A stretch of DNA of 64,000 bases from Dipteronia dyeriana (Eukaryota > Streptophyta > Magnoliopsida > Sapindales > Sapindaceae): assembly GCA_032871835.1 (NCBI GenBank), contig CM065296.1:55767288-55831287 (forward strand), in the 5' to 3' direction. Shown here piece by piece: positions 47,368-58,374 of this stretch (position 1 is its first letter; every line of letters begins with the position of its first letter). The notes beneath the pieces were generated by a model. The model was not told the DNA's origin. It worked only from the letters and a program-made list of their open reading frames with translations, and ran no database searches. Made by a program: the position numbers and the translations under genes.

Positions 47368-50300
47368 GTGCTTAAAGTCAAAATTAGTAAGCATGAGTGT
47401 CAAGAGAAGATGCTTAGTGATAAGCTTGATGAGACTAACAAGATGATAGGTAAAATGCCATCTAGTGCTAGTAAAGTAGAAACTCTCATCAAGATTGGAA
47501 AGCATCCTAGTGACAAAAGAGAAATAGGTTACGTGAATGAAAAGGTTACACCTTCATCAAACAGTTCTACTTTTGTCAAAGCAAGTGGTAAAGTGAATGT
47601 AGGTACTCTATCTAACGGTGAAGCCATGGATGTAATCGGAGGTGCCTCAACATCAACAAGGAGCAACGAAGGAAATTATCAACAAGGTCAAAGACAAAAA
47701 TCATCATTTTCTCATGCAAAAGATAAAGCATCAAGGAATGGACATCAAAGAGGTAACAATGTGACAAGGTATACTACTTCAAATGCCAAAGCTAAAGGTA
47801 ACCCTTTCAAATTTGTACCTATTTGCCATTTTTGTAACATGGTAGGACATATAAGACCTAGATGCTATGAATACATTCGTAAATGCAAATATGAGAATGA
47901 TTTGTATGATATGTCTTTGATGAAGGTGCTTAGAGTCAAAATTAGTAAGCATGAGTGTTAAGAGAAGATGCTTAGTGATAAGCTTGATGAGGCTAACAAG
48001 ATGATAGGTAAGATGTCATCTAGTGCTAGTAAAGTAGAAATTCTAATCAAGATTGGTAAGCATCCTAGTGACAAAAGAGGAATAGGTTATGTGAATGAAA
48101 AGGTTACACCTTCATCTAACAATTCTACTTTTGTCAAAGCAAGTGGTAAAGTGAATGTAGGCACTCTCTCTAACGGTGAAGCCACAGATGTAACAGGAGG
48201 TACCTCAACATCAACAAGGAGCAACGGAGGAAATTCTCAACAAGGTCAAAGACAAAAATTATCATTTTCTCATGCAAAAAAAATATATATATCAACGAAT
48301 GGACATCAAAGAGGTAACAATGTGAGAAGGTATACTACTTCAAATGCTCAAGCTAAAGGTAACCCTCTCAAATTTGTACCTGTTTTCCATTTTTGTAATA
48401 GGGGTAGGACATATAACACATTGATGCTATGAATACATTCGTAAATGCAAATATGAGAATGATTTGTATGATATGTCTTTGATGAAGGTGCTTAGAGTCA
48501 AAATTAGTAAGCATGAGTGTCAAGAGAAGATGCTTAGTGATAAGCTTGATGAGGCTAACAAGATGATAGGTAAGATGTCATCTAGTGTTAGTAAAGTAGA
48601 AACTCTCATCAAGATCGGTAAGCATCCTAGTGACACAATAGGAATAGGTTATGTGAAAGAAAAGGTTACACCTTTATCTAACAATTCTACTTTTGTCAAA
48701 GCAAGTGGTAAAATGAATTTAGGTACTCTCTCTAACGGTGAAGCCATGGATGAACCCTGATGTGCCTCAACATCAACAAGGAGCAACGAAGGAAATTCTC
48801 AACAAGGTCAAAGACAAAAATCAAAATTTTCTCATGCAAAAGACAAAGCATCAAGGAATGGACATCAAAGACGTAACAATGTGACAAGGTATACTACTTC
48901 AAATGCTCAAGCTAAAGGTAACCCTCTCAAATTTGTACCTATTTGCCATTTTTGTAACACGGTAGGACATATAAGACCTAGATGCTATGAATACATTCGT
49001 AAATGCAAATATGAGAATGATTTGTATGATATGTCTTTGATGAAGGTGCTTAGAGTCAAAATGAGTAAGCATGAGTGTCAAGAGAAAATGCTTAGTGATA
49101 AGCTTGATGAGGCTAACAAGATGATAGGTAAGATGTCATCTAGTGCTAGTAAAGTAGAAACTCTCATCAAGATCGGTAAGCATCCTAGTGACAGAAGACA
49201 AATAGGTTATGTGAATGAAAAGGTTACACCTTCATCTAACAATTCTACTTTTGTTAAAGCAAGTGGTAAAGTGAATGTAGGTACTCTCTCTAACGGTGAA
49301 GCCATGGATGTAACCGGAGGTGCCTTAACATCAACAAGAAGCAATGAAGGAAATTCTCAACAAGGTTAAAGACAAAAATCATCATTTTCTCATTCAAAAG
49401 ACAAAGCATCAAGGAATGGATATCAAAGAGTTAACAATGTGATAAGGTATACTACTTCAAATGCCCAAGTAGAAGGTAACCCTCTCAAATTTGTACCTAT
49501 TTTCCATTTTTTAACATGGTAGGAAATATTAGACCTAGATGCTATGAATACATTCGTAAATGCAAATATGAGAATGATTTGTATGATATGACTTTGATGA
49601 AGGTGCTTAGAGTCAAAATTAGTAAGCATGAGTGTCAAGAGAAGATGCTTAGTGATAAGCTTGATGAGGCTAACAAGATGATAGGTAAGATGTCATCTAG
49701 TGCTAGTAAAGTAGAAACTCTCATCAAGATCGTTAAGCATCCTAGTGACAAAAAAGGAATAGGTTATGTGAACGAAAATGTTACACCTTCATCTAACAAT
49801 TCTACTTTTGTCAAAGCAAGTGGTAAAGTGAATGTAGGTACTCTCTCTAACGGTGAAGCCATGGATGTAACCAGAGGTGCCTTAACATCAACAAGGAGCA
49901 ATAAAGGAAATTCTCAACAAGGTCAAAGACAAAAATCATCATTTTCTCATGCAAAAGACAAAGCATCAAGGAAAACAATGTGAGAAGGTATACTACTTTA
50001 AATGCTCAAGTTAAAGGTAACCCTCTCAAATTTGTACCTATTTGCCTTTTTTGTAACACGGTAGGACATATAAGACCTAGATGCTATGAATACATTCGTA
50101 AATGCAAATATGAGAATGATTTGTATGATATGTCTTTGATGAAGGTGCTTAGAGTCAAAATTAGTAAGCATGAGTGTCAAGAGAAAATGCTTAGTGATAA
50201 GCTTGATGAGGCTAACAAGATGATAAGTAAGATGTCATCTAGTGCTAGTAAAGTAGAAACTCTCATCAAGATCGGTAAGCATCCTAGTGACAGAAGACAA

Positions 50301-51801
50301 ATAGGTTATGTGAATGAAAAGGTTACACCTTCATCTAACAATTCTACTTTTGCTAAAGCAAGTGGTAAAGTGAATGTAGGTACTCTCTCTAACGGTGAAG
50401 CCATGGATGTAACCGGAGGTGCCTTAACATCAACAAGGAGCAATGAAGGAAATTCTCAACAAGGTTAAAGACAAAAATCATCATTTTCTCATTCAAAAGA
50501 CAAAGCATCAAGGAATGGATATCAAAGAGTTAACATTGTGATAAGGTATACTACTTCAAATGCCCAAGTTGAAGGTAACCCTCTCAAATTTGTACCTATT
50601 TTCCATTTTTTAACATGGTAGGAAATATAAGACCTAGATGCTATGAATACATTCGAAAATGCAAATATGAGAATGATTTGTATGATATGTCTTTGATGAA
50701 GGTGCTTAGAGTCAAAATTAGTAAGAATTAGTGTCAAGAGAAGATGCTTAGTGATAAGCTTGATGAGGCTAACAAGATGATAGGTAAGATGTCATCTAGT
50801 GCTAGTAAAGTAGAAACTCTCATCAAGATCGGTAAGTATCCTAGTGACAAAAAAGGAATAGGTTATGTGAACGAAAATGTTACACCTTCATCTAACAATT
50901 CTACTTTTGTCAAAGCAAGTGGTAAAGTGAATGTAGGTACTCTCTCTAACGGTGAAGCCATGGATGTAACCAGAGGTGCCTTAACATCAACAAGGAGCAA
51001 CAAAGGAAATTCTCAACAAGGTCAAAGACAAAAATCATCATTTTCTCATGCAAAAGACAAAGCATCAAGGAAAACAATGTGAGAAGGTATACTACTTTAA
51101 ATGCTCAAGTTAAAGGTAACCCTCTCAAATTTGTACATATTTGCCATTTTTGTAACATGGTAGGACATATAAAACCTAGATGCTATGAATACATTCGTAA
51201 ATGCAAATATGAGAATGATTTGTATGATATGTCTTTGATGAAGGTGCTTAGAGTCAAAATTAGTAAGCATGAGTGTCAAGAGAAGATGCTTAGTGATAAG
51301 CTTGATGAGGGTAACAAGATGATAGGTAAGATGTCATCTAGTGCTGGTAAAGTAGAAACTCTCATCAAGATCGGTAAGCATCCTAGTGACAAAAGAGGAA
51401 TAGGTTTTATGAATGAAAAGGTTACACCTTCATCTAACAATTCTACTTTTGTCAAAGCAAGTGGTAAAATGAATGTAGGTACTCTCTCTAACGGTGAAAC
51501 CATGGATGTAACCGGAGGTGGCTCAACATCAACAAGGAGCAACGAAGGAAATTCTCAACAAGGTCAAAGACAAAAATCATCATTTTCTCATGCAAAAGAC
51601 AAAGCATCAAGGAATGGACATCAAAGAGGTAATGATGTGAGAAGATGTACTACTTCAAATGCTCAAGTTAAAGGTAACCCTTTCAAATTTGTACCTATTT
51701 GCCATTTTTGTAACATGGTAGGACATATAAGACATAGATGTTATGAATACATTCGTAAATGCAAATATGAGAATGATTTGTATGATATGTCTTTGATGAA
51801 T
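47368..51801 (+). repeat. Eight-unit array of Gag coiled-coil plus zinc-knuckle segments
   Basis: Units start at 47368, 47926, 48488, 49046, 49603, 50145, 50702 and 51244, with lengths 558, 562, 558, 557, 542, 557, 542 and 558. Each encodes up to 186 residues: SKHECQEKMLSDKLDEANKM, a Ser/Thr linker with STFVKASGKVNVGTLSNGEA, a basic Gln/Ser-rich part, then the zinc knuckle CHFCNMVGHIRPRC and CYEYIRKCKYENDLYDMSL. The CX2CX4HX4C pattern is intact in units 1, 3, 5, 7 and 8 (47824, 48944, 50043, 51142, 51700). It is destroyed in unit 2, and frameshifted by one base in units 4 and 6. Units 4+5 and 6+7 form a 1,099-bp higher-order repeat that shares private changes. Confidence 0.93.
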
Positions 51802-52741
51802 GGTCCTAGGAAATCATCCATGTATGGATCTAGATCTAGACCTAGGAAGACCTTGGAAAAGCATGTTTAGAAAAATATTGTTGATGACTTGTTTGTGAAA
51901 ACACATGCTGTGCCTCATACTACTATGCATAAAAAGGTTGATAATGCTTTGTTTGACTTGTTTGAAAATGTGACTAATACAGTCGATTTGCATCATAGTA
52001 AGCCAAAGAATAAGTCAAAGCATGTTGTTAGTGGTAATGAGAAGCATGGTGTTAAGAAAATTTGGATTAGAAAAGTCTCAACTACTATTTCTTCCAAAAC
52101 CAAAGACAAAGACTAGAAGAGCTATGGAATTTCTTAACCAACTTCTCAACCAAAGCATGCACACTCAAAAGGTAATTTTTCTAAATTTATTCCGGTGTCA
52201 TTTTTGCAATGTAATTGGTCACATTAGACCTAGATGTTATGAATATATTAGGCAACGCAAACTAGAAAATAATATGCAGGCTAGTGAGCTAAATAAATCT
52301 TCTTTGAAAGATTCTAAACATGATAATATTTTTGATACTTTGAAAAATGTGCATATTGATCATGATCATGTGAAGAAACTTACTAGGAAAGTTTGGATGA
52401 AGAAGCATGATGTGAAAAAGGTTCCTAATCATTCTTCTAAATATATTGATAGTGATAAAACATTGAATGTTGTGCATAATAATGGTAAACATGTGAAGAA
52501 GTATGTCAAGAAGATTTGTATGGATGAGAATGTGAAAAAACATGATGGTCATATATCTTGTATTGATGAAATATTTGTGCGTGGCAATAACAATGAGTTT
52601 AAAATGAGTGATATTTCCATAAAGAAGATAGTTGATGATTTATATTTCAGATTTCATATTGCCATGAGTAATGATCATGATGTTATTTGTGTTGGTTCAC
52701 CTAAGCCCAATGTGGTCAAAGGTGAGTGCTCTCATACTTGA
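51802..52741 (+). pseudogene. SIRE-like Gag tail with a ninth zinc knuckle
   Basis: NGPRKSSMYGSRSRPRKTLE follows the last unit, as at 3100-3180 in the related element. A stop at 51868 and a frame change precede a long open stretch at 52022-52741. That stretch holds another knuckle, CHFCNVIGHIRPRC (52196-52237), more divergent than those in the array. Lys/His/Asp-rich repeats of the type KKVWMKK, HVKKYVKKICMDENVKKHDG follow. It ends GECSHT at a stop. In pol-bearing relatives the protease would come after the K-V-W motif; here it does not. Confidence 0.8.
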
Positions 52742-54829
52742 TTGAGTAGCACATATGAGAATATTTTTTTTTTGTTCATGTTTGATAAGAGTTTTAAGTT
52801 TGATGCTTGACTAAGTCATTTGTAATATGCTCGATTTAATATTCAAATTTGGTGTCGCTAGTCAATACATGGACTTAATGTTCTCATACTTTCACTATGA
52901 TGGTCAAAATTTGTTGGTTGACTTTAGAGAAGTGCAATTTTGAAATCTATTTGGTGTAATTTGTTAAGACTTTTGGAGAAAGACATTTTATATGTTTGTT
53001 TGAGTTGAGATGTTTAGTCATTATTCTCTTGGGAAGACACACCAACAACTTATTGTCATGAGGACAAACAAGCCAAGAGAGCTCATAAAAAGGGCGAAGA
53101 CTTTACATTGATGAAAAAGCTTGTTAAGGTATATAACTACTCTAAAGCTTGCTTTCTTGATTCATCTTTTCAACTCTATGTGTGCAATACATCATGTAGC
53201 ATGTCATATTAGAGAACTAGTATAGCTTTCATAAGGTTCTTGATGACATTTGCTCTCTAAAGATCATTTAGTGATTTGTTAACAATGATCTTATATATGA
53301 TGTGTGAAATGCTTGTTTGATTGATGAGTGGCATACTTTTGAAAAATATGAGCCTCATATTCAATGAAATCTACTCTATTGAGAAGTAAAGATCTTAAGT
53401 ATGTCTCTTTGTATTTCTTTTAGATCATGTGCTTTTAAGCCTTAAAAAAAATTGTTTTCAAAAGTGCACACTTTGCTTCTCTCATATGTTTAGTTTGAGT
53501 AAGTTGAGTTTGAAGATATGTGAGTTATGGATGCACCTTGAAGTCTTTTGACTAGTACATTTAAGATAACCTATGGTTAGTATCCATTTTGCTTTGGCAA
53601 CTATATAGAACTCAACAAGCACCTTCATGAAAAGGGCTACACACTTTGGTTGTGAAGCCACCCAATGTAGGAAAGGGCTATACCATTGTGATGAGTGAAA
53701 GCCATCATGAAGTGTATATTTTTATGTTTAAAAAAAAATCAAAGAAGTGTTGCAAAGAATCAATAAAAGAAAAATCTTTGATTCAAAACCTGAAAAGAAA
53801 TGGAGGAAGGCTTAAAGGAGTATAGTTGAAAATTGTGATTGCTCATGTTGAAAAATAGAAATGGGATTACGAGCGACATGCACACACACGCTCATATGTT
53901 GACATCTATTCTCTTAAAAGCAAAAAATTTTGGATGATAATCGGTTTGACCTTTTATGGAAAAGCTTAGGATGAATAGATGTTGATATGGTTTGCATGTT
54001 GATGATCTAATTACTCCTTTATATATGTTTGAAGCAAATCTACGCACACTTATTTTGCTGACAAGTCAATTTGATTTGCTAGCAATTTTAGATGAATTAT
54101 GAGAGAGATTGAAAATCTTGGTGTATCTCTTATAGTTTTTTGAGCTTATTTTGTTGAATTTCTTTAAAATTGCATGATTGTGTGATTGTGTGGATATCAT
54201 TGTGAAAAATATCCTATCTTAATATTAGATAGAGCACTTATCAAGGGGGAGCATAGTATGCTAGACTTTGTTCTCTTTTATGATAAGTTCACGTGATTTT
54301 ATTTAGATAAAAAAATGACATACTTGAACAATGAAAATGCATGTTACTTATCTCATATATTTGCTTTGCTCCCTTATTAAACCCTTGTTTGTCTCTTTGA
54401 CTATTCCTTGACAAAAAGGGGGAGAAATATACCTCACCATGGTTGAAGAAATGTACCTCTTTGTGGATTATTGACATTCTTGTATTAAGTTGGAGAGTTC
54501 TTTTCTTAACGGGGAGTAAAGAATTCTTGTATTTTGAGGTTAAGGAACTAAAGGGAGTGCTTTAAAGTGAACTTTTATACGAGATAAATGATTTCTTGTT
54601 TGATTTTTATGGATATATCTCACCAATCTTCTTTGTAGAAGATCTCTTGTGTGTTTGGTTGTGCTTGTCTTACAGGTGCCGTGATGATTAAAAAGGAGAA
54701 TCTTGAAGACTCATGAAGACTTAAAGATGTGTTAGTTTAGGGTTCTCATTGTAATGTGAGGATGTGAGAATGCAATCAACTATGAGTGATCATTGTATGA
54801 TGAGGTTGAGGTTTCGTCATGGAATAGCC
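52742..54829 (+). other. Non-coding 3' region of the SIRE-like element
   Basis: About 2.1 kb without a supported gene or any pol motif on either strand. Purine-rich AAGGGGGAG patches near 54243 and AAAAAGGGGGAGAAAT near 54412 resemble spare polypurine tracts. SIRE elements often carry an env-like ORF here, but I see none. Confidence 0.7.
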
Positions 54830-54841
54830 AAAGGAGGAGAT
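54830..54841 (+). other. Polypurine tract of the SIRE-like element
   Basis: AAAGGAGGAGAT directly before TGTTAGGTTTTAG, the start of the 3' LTR. Confidence 0.88.
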
Positions 54842-55616
54842 TGTTAGGTTTTAGATTTGTGTTGGCTTGATTCCATAACAAAACACTCTTTGTTTGTATT
54901 GCTTAGTTGCTTAGGTGGATCGTGATTAGATTGGTCTTCAATGATGGAAAGCGACTTCGCATGCAAAGTTCTTCTTCAAGAGGATATATGCTTACTTGGA
55001 TGCTAAGGTATCAAGATTCTTCCTCCTCTTGCAAGGCGTAGGCACACACAGAATTCATACATATATGTCAATGCATCGTTGTGCACTACTATGTGCACAC
55101 ATACATAATTCATACATTTGTATCCCTACATCGTAGCGCATCATTTGGTATAACACTTTCACACACTTAAAGTTGAATGCTAATGCATTGGTATGAAAGT
55201 AACATGTTTTGGAAAATGCATGATTGGAGACTATCTCTATGTCGTTTGCATTCTTGTGTGAAATGTGTTTGTTTGTTTATATGTTTGTATAACAAGGATC
55301 TTGAACTTTTTTTTAGTCTTAGATTGTTCATGATTGAGTTCTGATCATTTCAGTTACTCATACTATTGATTTCGAGTTCTAAGTCAAAAGATACTATACT
55401 TTCAACTCATGTTGCATACATTGTTTTCATCTTCATTTATTGAGTCGATTATTTTCTGGGTTGATTATTTAATATTTTCATGTCCGTGAGGGAGTCCCTG
55501 TTCTTAATCTTCAAACAGATTCAAATTCGGAGTTCGGAGGTCAAAGAACGGTTGAAGAACGTGAGAGGAGCGCAAGGGAAGAGGTGTGATGGCATAAGCC
55601 ATCACTTGGCACCATC

Positions 55617-55641
55617 CCGAGATGGCGCGTGGCCATCTCGG
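55617..55641. repeat. Perfect 10-bp inverted repeat in the SIRE-like 3' LTR
   Basis: CCGAGATGGC, GCGTG, GCCATCTCGG: a 10-bp stem with a 5-base loop. The 5' LTR lacks it at the equivalent place (about 44310). Confidence 0.9.
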
Positions 55642-56999
55642 CCCCAAAGTTGCTCTTCCCCGAGATGCCCACACACCATCATGGGGAAGCACTAAAGAAT
55701 GGTGGCTTTTTGGTCTTTTGGTTGTTCTCTCTTTAAAACCTCTCATTCCCTCTCGTTCAATAACAAGTTGAGAAAAATGAATTTGAAGAACAAGTGCAGA
55801 ATTTTTCTCTCAACATTTTGATTTTTGTTTCTGTGATAACTTCTTCATTTCAACTCCGAATCACTTGATTCAAAAACCGATTTCTAGTGAATTGAAGATT
55901 TCTACAAACCCCAATCATTTCCAAGACCAAAATATGTCTAGATCTTATGTTGTGATCAGATCTTCAGTTCGTGATTTTCTTTCTTGTTGGTAAAATCTTC
56001 TTCTTCTTAGTTTTCTTCTTAGATATTCTTATTGATTGTTGCGTTCTGATTAAGAAGCATTAATAAGATGATTTTGATACCATTTTGTGGTTTGTTAATT
56101 TGATTTTCAAGTTTGGCTAGATTTGTGATAAGTTGATTTATTTGTGCTAAACATGAAATTGTTTCTAGAAATCTTTTGTTCTTATGCTTGATTGATTATT
56201 TCTAGATTTAATTTCATTTTCTAAGAACTAGGTCTACATCAATTGGTATATTCATTTCATTGATTTGGTTCTTAGTTGATAACATGCTTAGGTTGCCTAG
56301 ATACATTTGTGATTGTTCATTGAAAGCATAATTTAGCTATCTAGTTGCATGTCCATAGAATTTGTTGATCATCATTTTCTATGTTGAGTGCTTATTTGTG
56401 TTTTGCAGTCATGATCACTTAGAAGCCTTGTGAAGAGGTAGGAAGTCTCATATGTTAGAGTGATTCTTTGATTTGAGCAATTAGAAGTCTTAGCTAGAGT
56501 CGGGAAGACTTGGATAGCCAACCAAGTGGAAGTCTCGACAAGAGGTGTGAGACCGCGGATTGTTGAGCAAGGAAGTCTCAACTAGAGTCGGGAGGACTCG
56601 GATAGTTGAGCAAGAAGTCTTGCCTAGGGTCAGGAGGATCCGGAAAGGTGAGCAAGGAATCTTCCTAGAGACAAGAGGTCTTGGATAGGAAGTCGGCTTA
56701 GTAGATCACTAAGTTCAAAGGTAGAGTAAGAGAGATAGCTTGGAGAGCAAGTGTTGAAATAGTGGATTTGCTTTTGTCGGTGGTTGTGGTATCAACCTGT
56801 GGATGTTTTCTGTTAGGAGGTTTAACCACGTAAATATCTTGTGTTGATTTTTAGCATCTTTAATTTCTTCACTTAGTTGATTTGTGGTTCTTGAACACTT
56901 GCTTTGTCATATATCATTTTTGATATTATGCTAAGTGTTGTATAAGATTGCTTGTGTTTTTAAAAAAAGATTAAAATTTGAGCATATACCTATTCGCCC

Positions 57000-57000
<1 letters not shown>

Positions 57001-57035
<35 letters not shown>
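57001..57035. repeat. 35-base C tract in the SIRE-like 3' LTR
   Basis: Homopolymer between TATTCGCCCT and TCTAGGTATATTTT. Length may be affected by sequencing error, but tracts occur at this place in three LTRs. Confidence 0.85.
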
Positions 57036-57037
<2 letters not shown>

Positions 57038-57077
57038 TAGGTATATTTTACACTATAATTGGTTAAGGGAATTTACA

Positions 57078-57382
57078 CTATATGCACATATAAATAGAAC
57101 CATAATCTCATTGTTAATAGATATAGAACGTGTATACAGAAAAATTCACTACAAGAGAGAGGTACAAGAGATCGAGTGGTGTAATTCTTCATTTAAATAG
57201 TGGATTTGACTTGGTTATGTATTCAGCCACCCATGGACGTTTCTCCGATCACCGAAGTTTTACCATGAAAACTTGTGTCGTTATTACTCACATTACATTC
57301 TCTTTCTCTTTATCTTTTTGATAGGTCATAACTAAATTCAACGTTTTTGACTTTCTCATCCATCGAGAAATCGACGTCAACA
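57078..57382 (+). mobile_element. Tat 3' LTR, right part
   Basis: CATATAAATAGAACCATAATCTC matches the corresponding part of the LTR at 16014-16290, and it ends CGACGTCAACA at 57382. It continues the LTR begun at 42969 across the SIRE-like insertion. A TATAAATA box lies near 57089, as in the left LTR (ATATAAATAG near 16017), so this should be the core promoter of the Tat LTR. Confidence 0.85.
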
Positions 57383-57919
57383 CACGAAGACGTAGACAAG
57401 GCACAGTAAGTGACGAAATTTTTTGTAACTCTTTGTTCAGAACTCGAAATTAAATCAATGAGTAACCGAAATGACCGAAACTTAATAAGAAACAATACAA
57501 TACCAAATTCAGGTCCAAGGTCTATGAAACATAAAATTACAAACACATAACACACAAGAATGCTATTTCCTAAACATAGTCTAAATACATGCAATTTACA
57601 AAACTAGTCAATTTAGCACTAATGCATTAGCATTCAATATCAAGTGTGTGAATGTGTTATATAAAATGAGCACAATGTTGCAAGGACACATGTGGATACA
57701 ATGTGTGTGTGTGCCTAAGCCTTGTAAGAGAAATGAGGTCTTAAATATACCTTTGTCCAACAATGAAGTGCATTTCTCTTTAAAGACTTGAACTTGCTTG
57801 ATAAGTTGACATATCTTCTTTGAAGCTTGAATCATCATCAATCTAAAAAAGCTAAATCAATACAAGTGAAACATTGTTTTGATATGGAATTAATGCCAAC
57901 ATAAACTAAATACCTAACA
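57383..57919 (-). mobile_element. Truncated SIRE-like 3' LTR, minus strand
   Basis: Read on the minus strand from TGTTAGGTATTTAG at 57919. A segment with TTTCGGTTACTCATTGAT near 57460 matches the SIRE-like LTR at about 44030. It is cut at 57383 by the Tat LTR end, so about three quarters of this LTR are missing. The polypurine tract on its upstream side makes it a 3' LTR. Confidence 0.82.
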
Positions 57920-57920
57920 A

Positions 57921-57933
57921 TCTCCCCCTTTGA
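57921..57933 (-). other. Polypurine tract of the minus-strand SIRE-like element
   Basis: Minus-strand TCAAAGGGGGAGA, directly before the TGTTAGG LTR start. Confidence 0.82.
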
Positions 57934-58374
57934 CAAATTCCTTGTCAAAACCTCTACTGAAACAAATACAAGGAAGATAGGTCACAATGAGTTACAGTGA
58001 GTTACACATTGTTAGACTAATCTTCACCAAGACTAGAACTTCTTCTTGATCTTCTCTTGTAGTCGCCTAAAATCAACTTAAAGCACAATATATATACAAG
58101 AGAAAACACATATGGCAATTTATAGTATCTCCTCCGTAATACATGCAAATTCAAAGTATTCCAACTAGAATAAAAAAAAACAATATTTCATGTCACAAAA
58201 TTTCAAGGTTTCAAATTAAACTAAAATGAAACAAGCAATTAAAATTTGAGAGACTTAACATATTTCTCCCTAAATACATACTTCAATAAGATTAAAACTA
58301 AGTAATCTAGCACATATATTTCTTCCCCCTTTTGACATGATATGAAGTCAAAAGGAAAAGAGAATGAAATATAC
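57934..58374 (-). other. Non-coding 3' region of the minus-strand SIRE-like element
   Basis: No gene seen. A second purine patch (AAAAGGGGGAAGAAAT on the minus strand, near 58325) resembles those at 54243 and 54412. Confidence 0.6.

Larger units (their letters stand above)
43523..57077 (+). mobile_element. Complete non-autonomous SIRE-like copia element without pol
   Basis: 13,555 bp with 2.2-kb LTRs, primer site, Gag, an expanded Gag repeat array, a non-coding 3' region and a polypurine tract. It has no protease, integrase, RT or RNase H motif anywhere between 45748 and 54841. After the Gag tail (KVWMKK, near 52395) the protease and integrase sequence seen at 3410-4475 in a relative is missing. 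The LTRs are about 95% alike by eye. It sits in the Tat 3' LTR. Flanks TAGGG and CTATA show no target duplication. Confidence 0.88.
54842..57077 (+). mobile_element. 3' LTR of the SIRE-like element
   Basis: 2,236 bp, TGTTAGGTTTTAGATTTG to GGGAATTTACA. Collinear with 43523-45747 apart from substitutions, a longer C tract, a missing segment near 56755 and an extra 25-bp palindrome at 55617-55641. Confidence 0.92.

Noticed and set aside
48899..50737. Series of minus-strand open frames (MTLMLTNFDSKHLHQ...) recurring in each repeat
   Set aside because: They are shadows of the plus-strand Gag repeats; they recur only because the DNA recurs.
47368..51801. Regular repeats as a possible CRISPR array or plant satellite
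   Set aside because: Units are over 500 bp and encode Gag sequence with zinc knuckles. There is no repeat/spacer alternation and no extension outside the element.
57130..57321. Plus-strand open frame across the Tat LTR end
   Set aside because: It lies wholly in LTR sequence and is not open in the partner LTR at 16080-16280.
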